DNA from: Chloroflexota bacterium
GTDB lineage: Bacteria; Chloroflexota; Anaerolineae; Anaerolineales; Villigracilaceae
Length of the DNA: 14,175 nt
NCBI GenBank assembly: GCA_023459215.1
Contig: JAEWVF010000101.1
Coordinates: forward strand, 1-14,175
Reading direction: 5' to 3'
The notes below the pieces were generated by a model. The model was not told where the DNA came from. It saw nothing but the letters and a program-made list of their open reading frames with translations, and made no database searches. Position numbers and translations under genes: made by a program. This document shows, in pieces, positions 1 through 6,423 of the stretch (its first letter is position 1; each line of letters begins with the position of its first letter).

Positions 1-88
1 CGCGGATTGGACGGACTGCCCTACGGGCGCGCGGATTTTTTTAAGAAAAATCCGTGAGATTCCGCGTAATCCGTGCAATCCGTGTACC
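1..88. repeat. Imperfect palindromic intergenic repeat, CGGATT/AATCCG type
   Basis: The stretch is symmetric about position 43. CGGATTTTT (32-40) pairs perfectly with AAAAATCCG (46-54), ACGGA (11-15) with TCCGT (70-74), and CGGATTG (3-9) with CAATCCG (76-82). It starts at the window edge, so it may extend further left. The sequence style (GCGGAT/ATCCGCG units, A/T-rich centre) is shared with the palindrome at 13120-13217, which suggests one dispersed repeat family. No reading frame is present. Confidence 0.6.
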
Positions 89-154
89 AAAAGGTCTTAA
101 CCCAAATTGAACTCTAAACTCAAGTCATTAAATCATGAGCGCGCATTTGACCGA

Positions 155-206
155 TAACTTTTCATACTTCACTTTTTCACAAATTCACTCTTTCACTCAT
201 CCACTT
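155..206 (+). repeat. Pyrimidine-rich TTCAC-repeat leader before cdd
   Basis: Immediately upstream of the chosen cdd start lies a C/T-rich tract in which TTCA or TTCAC recurs at short irregular intervals (TTTTCATA, TTCACTTT, TTCACAAA, TTCACTC, TTTCACTCAT). There is no purine-rich ribosome binding site here. The tract is in frame with an ATG at 135, so it could be read as a low-complexity N-terminal extension, but its composition argues for untranslated leader. Confidence 0.4.
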
Positions 207-617
207 ATGACAACTCCAGAATACCAATCCTTGATCGACTTTGCCAACGAAGCCCGCAAACGGGCGTACGCGCCCTATTCCAATTACCGGGTCGGGGCGG
301 CCTTGCGGACGGTGAGTGGGCGCATTTTTACGGGTGTCAACATCGAGAGCGCGGCCTACCCGACAACAATGTGCGCCGAGCGTGTGGCGGTCTATAAGGC
401 TGTTTCGGAAGGGGAGCGCGAATTTGATGTGATCGCGGTGGTGACCGACAATGGTGGCTCTCCCTGCGGCGGCTGCCGCCAGGTGCTGGCCGAGTTTGGC
501 CTCGATACGGTGGTTTTGATGGCGGATGGCGGCGGGCATCTGGTACTCGAAACAACGGTTGGAAAGTTGCTGCCGGAGGCTTTTACGCCTGCTCATTTGC
601 CGAGGAAGGCCGGATAG
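207..617 (+). CDS. cdd: Cytidine deaminase
   Basis: Zinc-dependent hydrolytic deaminase converting cytidine and deoxycytidine to uridine and deoxyuridine in cytosolic pyrimidine salvage. The 136-residue product has the small tetrameric-type length. The substrate and zinc motif lies at residues 45-59 (NIESAA, then CAE with Cys56 as zinc ligand and Glu58 as catalytic acid/base), and the second zinc motif PCGGC lies at 86-90 (Cys87, Cys90). The N-terminal YAPYSNYRVGAAL is typical of the family. I chose the ATG at 207 because the family begins close to this point; an in-frame ATG at 135 would add 24 low-complexity Ser/Phe/Thr-rich residues. Neither start has a clear Shine-Dalgarno sequence. recO follows 78 bases downstream across a palindrome that overlaps this stop codon. 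Confidence 0.93.
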   Translation: MTTPEYQSLIDFANEARKRAYAPYSNYRVGAALRTVSGRIFTGVNIESAAYPTTMCAERVAVYKAVSEGEREFDVIAVVTDNGGSPCGGCRQVLAEFGLDTVVLMADGGGHLVLETTVGKLLPEAFTPAHLPRKAG

Positions 618-683
618 TCGATATTTGGAAGTCGATATTCGTTACTTGCCCTTCGAATATCGAATAACCAGTTTCAACTATCC
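612..683. repeat. Nested imperfect palindrome overlapping the cdd stop codon
   Basis: TCGATATTCG (632-641) is perfectly inverted as CGAATATCGA (654-663), with a 12-base loop. An outer pair GGATAGT (612-618) / ACTATCC (677-683) is symmetric with it, giving a roughly 72-base hairpin. The outer arm includes the TAG stop of cdd. There is no T-tract, so it is a poor intrinsic terminator; it looks like an intergenic repeat or an mRNA-stabilising or processing hairpin between cdd and recO. Confidence 0.6.
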
Positions 684-695
684 AGATTCGAACCC

Positions 696-1454
696 ATGGA
701 CGCCCCTCGTTCTTTCCGCGCTGAAGCTGTGGTTTTGCGCCATGCCGATTGGGGCGAGGCGGATCGTATCCTGACGCTTTATACCCGCGAGTATGGCAAG
801 CTGCGCGCGGTGGCCAAGGGCGCGCGCAAGATGCGCTCGCGCAAAGCCGGCCACCTGGAACCGTTTACGCGCATTACCATCCAGTTGGCGCGGGCGCGCG
901 ACCTGCCGATTGTGACCCAGGTCGAAACCCTGGATGCTTACCTGCCCCTGCGCGACGATTTACTGCTAATGGGCTACGCCTCGTATGCGATGGAATTGCT
1001 CGACCGTTTCACTTACGATGAGGAAGGCGGCAACCCGGCGATTTTTCGTCTGTTGACCGAAACGCTGGCGCGCCTGGCCGGGCGGACCGAACCCTGGCTG
1101 GCCTTGCGCTACTACGAGATGCGCTTGCTCGACAGTCTGGGATTCCGCCCGCAGTTGTTTGTTTGCAGCAATTGCCAGCGAGACATCTTGCCGGAAAATC
1201 AGTACTTCTCGCCCTCGGCGGGCGGGGTGATTTGTCCGCGCTGTGGGAACGGTTTGCCGGGGCTGTGGCCGGTTGGCATGGAATCGCTCAAGTATTTGCG
1301 CCATTTCCAGCGCAGCAGTTTCAACGAAGCGGCCCGCGCCAGACCTTCAGCCGAAGAGCAGCGCGAGGTTGAAACACTCATGCAAGCCTATTTCACTTAC
1401 CTGTTGGAAAGAAGCCTGAATACCCCGGGGTTTTTGAAGCGGGTCAAGGGTTAA
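696..1454 (+). CDS. recO: DNA repair protein RecO
   Basis: RecO acts in the RecFOR pathway, displacing SSB and loading RecA on gapped DNA. The 252-residue product has the usual RecO length and plan: an N-terminal OB-fold (about 1-80, with AVVLRHADWGEADRILTLYT and GKLRAVAKGARK), a helical middle, and a four-cysteine zinc site CSNC (157, 160) ... CPRC (180, 183), followed by a C-terminal helical domain ending LNTPGFLKRVKG. The first ATG fits the family start; no strong ribosome binding site is visible. The gene ends directly at the left arm of the convergent terminator. The neighbourhood with cdd is a common housekeeping arrangement in Gram-positive and Chloroflexota-like genomes (recollection). 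Confidence 0.93.
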   Translation: MDAPRSFRAEAVVLRHADWGEADRILTLYTREYGKLRAVAKGARKMRSRKAGHLEPFTRITIQLARARDLPIVTQVETLDAYLPLRDDLLLMGYASYAMELLDRFTYDEEGGNPAIFRLLTETLARLAGRTEPWLALRYYEMRLLDSLGFRPQLFVCSNCQRDILPENQYFSPSAGGVICPRCGNGLPGLWPVGMESLKYLRHFQRSSFNEAARARPSAEEQREVETLMQAYFTYLLERSLNTPGFLKRVKG

Positions 1455-1500
1455 AGAGAAAGAGGAAAGAAGCGCAAAACTTCTTTCCTCTTTCTCTTTT
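1453..1500. terminator. Bidirectional terminator between recO and the convergent flavoprotein gene
   Basis: A perfect 20-bp inverted repeat (1453-1472 and 1480-1499, loop CGCAAAA) begins inside the recO stop codon and ends 16 bases before the convergent minus-strand gene's stop. The stem is purine-rich on one arm and pyrimidine-rich on the other, and the right arm ends TCTCTTTT. It can serve both converging transcripts. Confidence 0.8.
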
Positions 1501-1515
1501 CCACGAAAAGACTTA

Positions 1516-2676
1516 TTACTTCTGCCGTTTTGCCCAGTAAATCAGGAAATTCTGGACATAGAACGTAATCGGGCCGCCCAGCTTGGTCCAGATGAAACGT
1601 TGCAGGAATGCGATGCGCAGTCCGAAGAAGATGCGCGCGGTCAGGGTTCGCAGTCGTAACGATTTTCCCATCTCGGAAGACAGGATGCGTTTTTTGTAAT
1701 CGCTGAACGAGAAATCGTTTTTGGCGAATGCCGCTTGAATCGCCTCCGCGGCGATTTTCCCGTAGCCCAGGGCCGGGGCAATTCCCTCGCCGAAGAGCGC
1801 GTCCACCCCGGCGGCGTCGCCAACCAGTAGCAGGCCGGGGATTGAGAATTGTCCCCCCGCTTCGAACCAGCGAATCGGATGTCCCTCGATCTGATGCTCT
1901 TCCAGATTGTACCCATGCGCTTTTAGCTCGTCGCTCAAGGCCGAAGTGAGTGAACGGGAACTTGTCCCTGGCCAAAAATTGGCATCGTAGATGCCCCAAC
2001 AGCGGGTCGGGACGCCCTTGACCAGGGTAGGAAAATCCCAAATGTAACCATTGATTCCATCTGGGATGGGGCGGAAATCGAAATAAGGATGTTCCTGGAT
2101 GTGAAAAGATTTGTCCGGGCGAGGCGGCAGGAGCAATTCCAGCACCCTGGCCGAATGCGGCGCTTCGTGCGGATTAACCAATCGGCGGGTGAAGCCTTTC
2201 GATCCATCCGCCCCGATAACAGCTTTGGCGTGGAAAATGCCCTGGTCGGTGCGGACGATACAGCCCTGCGCGGAAGCGTCCACCGTTTCAACCGTAATGC
2301 CTTCCCTGATCTCGAAGCCAAGGCCGCGCACCTTGTCTGCTAGCCAGGCATCGAACTCATCCCGCCGAATCAGGCGGAAGGCAATCCCGCTGCCGTCGTT
2401 GGCGGTCATGGACAGTCCCTTGCCGGCAAAATCGAAGTGGGCAAAGGGTGCGTCGGTATGCGCAATCTCGGTGATGTCCAGGCCAAGTTGGCGCAGGACG
2501 ATTTCCCCATCGGGCAGCAACCCGCCGCCGCACAATTTGTGGCGCGGATGATGGGATTTTTCCATAATCAGGGTTCGTTTTTCGATGCCGGGAATTAGTT
2601 TGGCCAAGTGCAGGGCGCTCGAAGCGCCTGCCGGGCCGGCGCCGACGATGATGATGTCGTAATGTTGTTCGGCCAT
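1516..2676 (-). CDS. Geranylgeranyl reductase family FAD-dependent oxidoreductase
   Basis: Flavoprotein of the GGR/PHBH-like superfamily, which reduces isoprenoid chains (for example menaquinone, lipid or chlorophyll side chains) or oxidises other substrates; the substrate here cannot be told from sequence. In the 386-residue product the FAD Rossmann motif is GAGPAG at 12-17 with an acidic Glu39 ending the second strand. The family motif KLCGGG lies at 47-52, GADGSKG at 155-161, and the second FAD motif GLLLVGDAAG at 281-290, followed by GEGIAPALGYG. The hydrophobic C-terminus (about 347-385) may contact membrane. The start lies 9 bases after the regulator's stop, without a clear ribosome binding site, so translation is probably coupled. 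It is the last gene of the regulator unit and its likely output. Confidence 0.85.
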   Translation of the reverse strand: MAEQHYDIIIVGAGPAGASSALHLAKLIPGIEKRTLIMEKSHHPRHKLCGGGLLPDGEIVLRQLGLDITEIAHTDAPFAHFDFAGKGLSMTANDGSGIAFRLIRRDEFDAWLADKVRGLGFEIREGITVETVDASAQGCIVRTDQGIFHAKAVIGADGSKGFTRRLVNPHEAPHSARVLELLLPPRPDKSFHIQEHPYFDFRPIPDGINGYIWDFPTLVKGVPTRCWGIYDANFWPGTSSRSLTSALSDELKAHGYNLEEHQIEGHPIRWFEAGGQFSIPGLLLVGDAAGVDALFGEGIAPALGYGKIAAEAIQAAFAKNDFSFSDYKKRILSSEMGKSLRLRTLTARIFFGLRIAFLQRFIWTKLGGPITFYVQNFLIYWAKRQK

Positions 2677-2685
2677 GATGTGTTT

Positions 2686-3771
2686 TTAGTTTTCTTCTGG
2701 CTGGGCGGTCAGAAAACTTTGCAGCAGTTCGAAAGCGTTTTGCAGGGCTTCCTGGCGGGCGGTGTAACGTTTTTCCTGGCCTTGCAGGCGTAAGTTGACC
2801 AGGCCAGCCAGGCGCAATTCGCTGAGGTGATGGGTGACGGTCGGGGCGCGCAGGTGCAGGCGGCGGGCCAGTTCCGAGGGCATCAATTCTTCCTGCGAAA
2901 GATAGCGCAGGATTTTCAGCCGGGTGGGGTCAGCCAGGGCCTTGAGTTTGCGTAATAAATCATCGGGAACCAGTTCGCCGGGGATGTCGGCCATGTTGGC
3001 CGGGCGCGCGCCGAACAAAATCAGGGTGGTCGTTTCGTCCAGGCCCCGGTACATCACCAGCGGGGTTGTCCAATAGGCGGGGGCGATGATCAGGCTTTTT
3101 GCGAGCACATTCTCGGTGAATTGGACGCCCTGGCTGAGTTCGGTCAAAAGTTGGGGCGTGCTGAGTTTTTTGGCAAGTTGCTGGGCGTTTTCCAGTCCCT
3201 TTTTCAGGACAGGCGCTACCCGTTTTTCTTCTTCTTCGAAAAAGGCCTGTTGATAAGCCTGTAATGCGCTCAGGTAGCCTTCCCCCAGGTCGGCTGGGCG
3301 CGACCACCAATCGAGGAAACGCCCGATATTTTCATCGTTGTACTTGGTTTTGTCTTTTTTGCCCATGATCTTGCGCATGGCTTGCAAATCAGCTTGAGTC
3401 CAGGTAGATTTTTGGGCGACTTTCTTTAGCAGGTTGAAGTACTCGTCTTCGGTGTGATGTTCCTGGTTTTCAATGAAGATTCGGTGAAAACGTTCGGCTG
3501 CCGGGATTTGGCGCAGGGTATACAGTGCGCTGAGCGCATCTTTGGGTTGCGGGAGACGGTAAATCCAGTCCAGCGGCGGGGCGATGAAAGGAATGACTTC
3601 TTCGAGCAGCTTTCGCTCGGTCGCCGGGATACGGGAGCGTACCCCGGCGGCCCAGGAAGCCCTTACCCCGTGATGTTCGGGGGTGTGAAGCACCTGTAAG
3701 CTGATAAAGAATTCATACGCGGTGCCAAAATCCCAGGTAATTTGGGATGCGCTGGTCTGGTTGGATGTCAT
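2686..3771 (-). CDS. ArsR-family regulator with long N-terminal DUF5937-like domain
   Basis: A 361-residue protein in which only the last quarter is the DNA-binding domain. The ArsR winged helix starts at ALADPTRLKILRYL (278-291), has its recognition helix at about 309-325 (APTVTHHLSELRLAGLV) and the wing at 326-337. The first 270 residues (conserved-looking DWIYRLPQPKDAL and VMYRGLDETTTLILFGARP) resemble the N-terminal domain found on some actinobacterial and Chloroflexota ArsR proteins, probably a ligand-sensing or dimerisation domain; that assignment is from memory. No cysteine-pair metal site is seen near the HTH, so metal sensing is unlikely. Its ATG overlaps the stop of the upstream small gene (ATGA). 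It probably represses its own promoter through the tandem palindromes at 4044-4075. Confidence 0.82.
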   Translation of the reverse strand: MTSNQTSASQITWDFGTAYEFFISLQVLHTPEHHGVRASWAAGVRSRIPATERKLLEEVIPFIAPPLDWIYRLPQPKDALSALYTLRQIPAAERFHRIFIENQEHHTEDEYFNLLKKVAQKSTWTQADLQAMRKIMGKKDKTKYNDENIGRFLDWWSRPADLGEGYLSALQAYQQAFFEEEEKRVAPVLKKGLENAQQLAKKLSTPQLLTELSQGVQFTENVLAKSLIIAPAYWTTPLVMYRGLDETTTLILFGARPANMADIPGELVPDDLLRKLKALADPTRLKILRYLSQEELMPSELARRLHLRAPTVTHHLSELRLAGLVNLRLQGQEKRYTARQEALQNAFELLQSFLTAQPEEN

Positions 3772-3983
3772 GCGGTTTCCTTGACAAAATGGGTGTGTGA
3801 ATAGCGTTCATTCACCATCTTGTCGCCGATTGTAATGAAGATTGGCCCCATTTGCAAGTCGAGATGAATGCGGAAATTCCGTGGCTGGGTCGACGGGGCT
3901 GCGGAGCATTCGAAGCTCCAAGCTGGATCGGCATGTTGGGCGCGTTTCTCAAGCAGGGCGTGAATTTGAAGGTTTTGTAACAT
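3768..3983 (-). CDS. Small unknown protein leading the regulator operon
   Basis: A 71-residue product with no family I recognise. It is supported as a gene by a strong ribosome binding site (AGGAGA, 8 bases before the ATG) and by a four-base ATGA overlap with the regulator gene, a hallmark of translational coupling. The protein is soluble-looking with one Cys and two Trp/Phe-rich patches. The second half (NFRIHLDLQMGPIFITIGDKMVN, about 36-58) reads as beta strands. It may act with the regulator or only couple its translation. It is the first gene after the TTGACA/TATCAT promoter. Confidence 0.7.
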   Translation of the reverse strand: MLQNLQIHALLEKRAQHADPAWSFECSAAPSTQPRNFRIHLDLQMGPIFITIGDKMVNERYSHTHFVKETA

Positions 3984-4043
3984 GGTTTATTTCTCCTGAA
4001 CCTGTGGCGGGTACGAGTAAAGAGTGTTAGGCGATTGTTTGAG

Positions 4044-4075
4044 TTAGACGTATGTCTAATTAGATGATAGTCTAA
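4044..4075. promoter_or_regulatory. Two abutting 16-bp palindromic operators
   Basis: TTAGACGTATGTCTAA (4044-4059) is followed with no gap by TTAGATGATAGTCTAA (4060-4075). Both have the form TTAGAY-N4-GTCTAA, and the first has perfect 6-bp arms. They cover the -10 hexamer and predicted transcription start of the minus-strand operon. Position, symmetry and the adjacent ArsR-type gene point to a repressor-binding site, most likely for autoregulation. The binding protein is inferred. Confidence 0.8.
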
Positions 4076-4092
4076 TACGCAGCCTTTGTCAA
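4064..4092 (-). promoter_or_regulatory. Sigma-70-type promoter of the regulator operon
   Basis: On the minus strand a consensus -35 TTGACA (4092-4087) is followed after exactly 17 bases by TATCAT (4069-4064), a one-mismatch -10. The -10 lies inside the second palindrome, and transcription would start at about 4057, inside the first. The leader to the first ATG is about 73 bases. Confidence 0.8.
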
Positions 4093-4245
4093 GAGGCGAT
4101 CTGCCGCTTTTCAGGAATTGCTCGCGTATAATCAGTTACTGAGCACTGCGCAAATACCGAAACCCGGATAATCCTGTTTCACCTTGTTTTTGTCACCCGA
4201 TTTAGAAACTTACCCAAAGAGCAGTGCTTTTGAAAAGGATGCGCT

Positions 4246-5046
4246 ATGGTCAAGAAAATCTTTGCCGGATTTTTGATTGGTTTGAGCGGGCTGTTCTTTC
4301 TGGCCAGTTTGGCCGGCGTTGCGGCTGCCTGGATTTACAATGAACCCTTAACCCAGGAGGCGTTGTCCCGTTTGCAGGCGGTCGATGCTGAGTTGAGTCT
4401 GGCCCAATCCGCTTTGCAGGATGCCCGCCTGGAGATTGAACGCACGTTGCGGATCGTCGATACGGCGGAGCAGACCCTGGCCGAGTTGGAGCAGGAATTA
4501 TCCCAGGCCCGGGATTTGTTCGGGCTGGTCGATAACACGCTTGAAGATGAACTTGTGCCCGATTTGCAGGGCACGCGCGAGCAGATTAATGCGGCCATTG
4601 CGGCGGTAGAGGAGATTCGCACTTTCTTGCAGCAGTTGAACGATATCCCGTTTGTCGACTTGAACCTGCCCGGCGACCAATTGCTGACCGAGATTATTGC
4701 CATTGGCACCTCCCTGGACGGTCAGATTGCCGGGATGCAGGCGCTGGCCGAGAAAGCCTCGTTGTTTTTGAAGGATGCCTCCTACCTGATGGGCGGCGAT
4801 CTTGGCGAAACCCGCCAAAACTTGCAGGATTTCCTGACGGTGATCAAAGACTATGAACAGAAAGCGCTAGAATGGCGCGAGCAGGTTGCATCCCTAACCC
4901 AGGCCCTGCCAGGCTGGATTGATACTGGCTCCGTTTCGCTGACGGCGTTCCTGCTCTGGTTCGCTTTTTCACAGTTTGGCCTGTTCCTGCACGGCCTGTC
5001 GCTCTGGCGCGGCGGCGATCCCCTGGCAGTTTTGCGCAAGGCCTAA
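4246..5046 (+). CDS. Membrane-anchored coiled-coil protein, function unknown
   Basis: A 266-residue protein with a transmembrane segment at about 7-30, a long Leu/Ala/Glu/Gln-rich helical region with heptad-like spacing (about 36-130, then about 143-218), and a second hydrophobic segment at about 228-250 with a short basic tail. The likely topology is both ends inside and the coiled coil outside the cytoplasmic membrane. The start has AAGGA about 6 bases upstream. No enzymatic motif is visible. nadD starts 27 bases downstream, so the two are probably co-transcribed. It could be an envelope spacer or adaptor; I do not recognise a named family. Confidence 0.75.
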   Translation: MVKKIFAGFLIGLSGLFFLASLAGVAAAWIYNEPLTQEALSRLQAVDAELSLAQSALQDARLEIERTLRIVDTAEQTLAELEQELSQARDLFGLVDNTLEDELVPDLQGTREQINAAIAAVEEIRTFLQQLNDIPFVDLNLPGDQLLTEIIAIGTSLDGQIAGMQALAEKASLFLKDASYLMGGDLGETRQNLQDFLTVIKDYEQKALEWREQVASLTQALPGWIDTGSVSLTAFLLWFAFSQFGLFLHGLSLWRGGDPLAVLRKA

Positions 5047-5073
5047 ACAACACGCTATCAGGATACTTTTCCA

Positions 5074-5682
5074 ATGCCCATCTCCCTGACCGGTGTTTTC
5101 GGGGGCACGTTCGATCCGCCCCACCTTGGACACCTCATCCTTGCTTCCGAAGCGCTGTCCCAATTGGGGCTGGAGCGCTTGCTGTGGGTTCTTACGCCTG
5201 ACCCACCGCACAAGCCTTCCCAGCCGATCACTCCGCTGGCCCAGCGTCTGGAGATGCTGCGCCTGGCGCTCTCCGACGAGCCTCGTTTTGAGATTTGCGA
5301 AATCGAGATTGACCGCCCCGGCCCGCATTACACCGTCGAAACCTTGCGCCAACTCAAGGCTGCCAATCCCGCCACGGAGCTGGTCTACCTGATGGGCGGG
5401 GATTCGCTGCGCGACCTGCCCACCTGGCGTGATCCGGTGGAGATTATCCGTCAGTGCCGTGCTCTCGGTGTAATGCGCCGGCCATACGATGCGGTCGACC
5501 TGGCCGCATTGGAAAAAATTCTGCCGGGTATCTCTGCCAAGGTGCGCTTTGTCGATGTGCCTTTGCTGGAGATTGCTTCGAGCCAGGTGCGCCAGCGCGT
5601 GGCTGCGAACCAATCTTTTCGTTACTATTTGCACCCAAGGGTGTATGACTACATTCTTGAAACCGGGCTTTATCGCCCCTAA
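5074..5682 (+). CDS. nadD: Nicotinate-nucleotide adenylyltransferase
   Basis: Transfers AMP from ATP to nicotinate mononucleotide, giving deamido-NAD in cytosolic NAD synthesis. The 202-residue product has the nucleotidyltransferase motif GGTFDPPHLGH (10-20), the NadD signature LMGGDSL (106-112) followed by LPTWRD, and the C-terminal ATP-binding SSQVR (169-173). Length and motifs match bacterial NadD throughout. AGGAT precedes the ATG. The genes at 4246 and 5708 flank it on the same strand with short gaps. The usual partner rsfS is not adjacent in this window. Confidence 0.95.
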   Translation: MPISLTGVFGGTFDPPHLGHLILASEALSQLGLERLLWVLTPDPPHKPSQPITPLAQRLEMLRLALSDEPRFEICEIEIDRPGPHYTVETLRQLKAANPATELVYLMGGDSLRDLPTWRDPVEIIRQCRALGVMRRPYDAVDLAALEKILPGISAKVRFVDVPLLEIASSQVRQRVAANQSFRYYLHPRVYDYILETGLYRP

Positions 5683-5707
5683 GCTTTTTGAACAGGTGTT
5701 TAACCAG

Positions 5708-6196
5708 ATGGTGGATACTGAACAGGGCATGCTCGATTTTCTCAGCCGCAACGGGTTTGATTACCAACATATTGCTCACCCGGCGGTTTTTACCTGCGCC
5801 GAGGCGGCTTTGCATCGCCCGCAAATACCGGCCGTCAGCACCAAGAACCTTTTCCTGAGCGACAAAAAAGGACGGCGCTTCTTCCTGGTGGTAACCGCCT
5901 GCGAGAAGCAGGTCGACCTCGAGCGGTTGGGAGCGCAAATCGGCTACCCTCGCTTGCGGTTTGGCTCTGAATCCAGATTGCAGGCTTTGCTGGGTGTTAC
6001 GCGCGGTTCCGTGACCATGCTGGGGTTGGTCAATGACCTGGAGCGCCAGGTCGAGTTGTGGCTGGATGCCGAAATCTGGACGGGAGAGCATTTCCTGTGT
6101 CACCCATTGGTCAATACGGCCACCCTGGTGCTTGCCAGGAAATCCCTGGAGCGGTTTTTCGCTTTGACCGGGCATCCCATTCACCTTTTTGGCTGA
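5708..6196 (+). CDS. YbaK/ProX-type prolyl-tRNA deacylase homologue
   Basis: Freestanding relative of the prolyl-tRNA synthetase editing domain, which hydrolyses mischarged Ala- or Cys-tRNA(Pro). The 162-residue product carries the PrdX/ProX-type blocks AHPAVFTCAEA (23-33), KNLFLSDKKGRRFFLVV (46-62; Lys46 is the conserved lysine), RLRFGSESRLQALLGVTRGSVTMLGLVND (82-110) and CHPLVNTATLVL (131-142). The start is chosen at 5708, which fits the family N-terminus and has AGGTG nearby; an in-frame ATG at 5645 would overlap nadD and add unrelated residues. It lies 25 bases after nadD and ends at a strong terminator. The exact amino acid specificity cannot be read from the sequence. Confidence 0.85.
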   Translation: MVDTEQGMLDFLSRNGFDYQHIAHPAVFTCAEAALHRPQIPAVSTKNLFLSDKKGRRFFLVVTACEKQVDLERLGAQIGYPRLRFGSESRLQALLGVTRGSVTMLGLVNDLERQVELWLDAEIWTGEHFLCHPLVNTATLVLARKSLERFFALTGHPIHLFG

Positions 6197-6241
6197 TTTG
6201 CGCTGCTGCCGATTCGGCATAAAAAAAGCTTGTTTTTTGAC

Positions 6242-6278
6242 GAAAAAGACCTGGCCGCGCGGCCAGGGCCTTTTTTTT
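6242..6278 (+). terminator. Intrinsic terminator after the ProX homologue
   Basis: CCTGGCCGCGCGGCCAGG (6250-6267) is a self-complementary GC stem, preceded by an A-tract (6242-6246) and followed by eight T residues (6271-6278). It ends the plus-strand unit that starts at 4246. Confidence 0.9.
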
Positions 6279-6315
6279 CTGTAGGGGAATTCGAAAAATT
6301 CAGGAGTTTTTAACC

Positions 6316-6343
6316 TTTACATGCTGGCCATTTGTTGTAAACT
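6316..6343 (+). promoter_or_regulatory. Candidate promoter of the SET gene
   Basis: TTTACA (6316-6321) and TAAACT (6338-6343) are separated by 16 bases, each with one or two mismatches to the sigma-70 consensus. They lie after the previous terminator and about 80 bases before the SET start. Assignment is by hexamer match only. Confidence 0.4.
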
Positions 6344-6353
6344 ACATACCGTT

Positions 6354-6386
6354 GGCGTTTTTCCCGGTGCCACCCGGGGGGACGCC
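6354..6386 (+). promoter_or_regulatory. Leader hairpin upstream of the SET gene
   Basis: GGCGTTTTTCCCGG (6354-6367) can pair with CCGGGGGGACGCC (6374-6386) as RNA, using GC pairs at both ends, a run of U-G wobbles and one bulged U. The wobbles make it specific to the plus-strand transcript. It lies in the predicted 5' leader, 37 bases before the start codon. Confidence 0.4.
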
Positions 6387-6423
6387 GTCAATCTTTAACT
6401 CGAAAAGAAAGGGATTTTTATGA

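Noticed and set aside
135..206. N-terminal extension of cytidine deaminase from the upstream ATG
   Set aside because: The 24 added residues are low-complexity, encoded by a TTCAC-type pyrimidine repeat, and the family normally starts near the ATG at 207.
4127..4132. TATAAT on the plus strand as promoter for the coiled-coil protein gene
   Set aside because: No -35 match is found 15-19 bases upstream. The hexamer alone is too common to annotate.
4142..4228. AGCACTGC / GCAGTGCT inverted repeat in the leader of the coiled-coil protein gene
   Set aside because: It is only 8 bp with a loop of about 70 bases, so chance is a sufficient explanation.
4969..6220. Minus-strand frames opposite nadD and the ProX homologue
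   Set aside because: They are shadows of two well-supported genes and have no motifs or ribosome binding sites.
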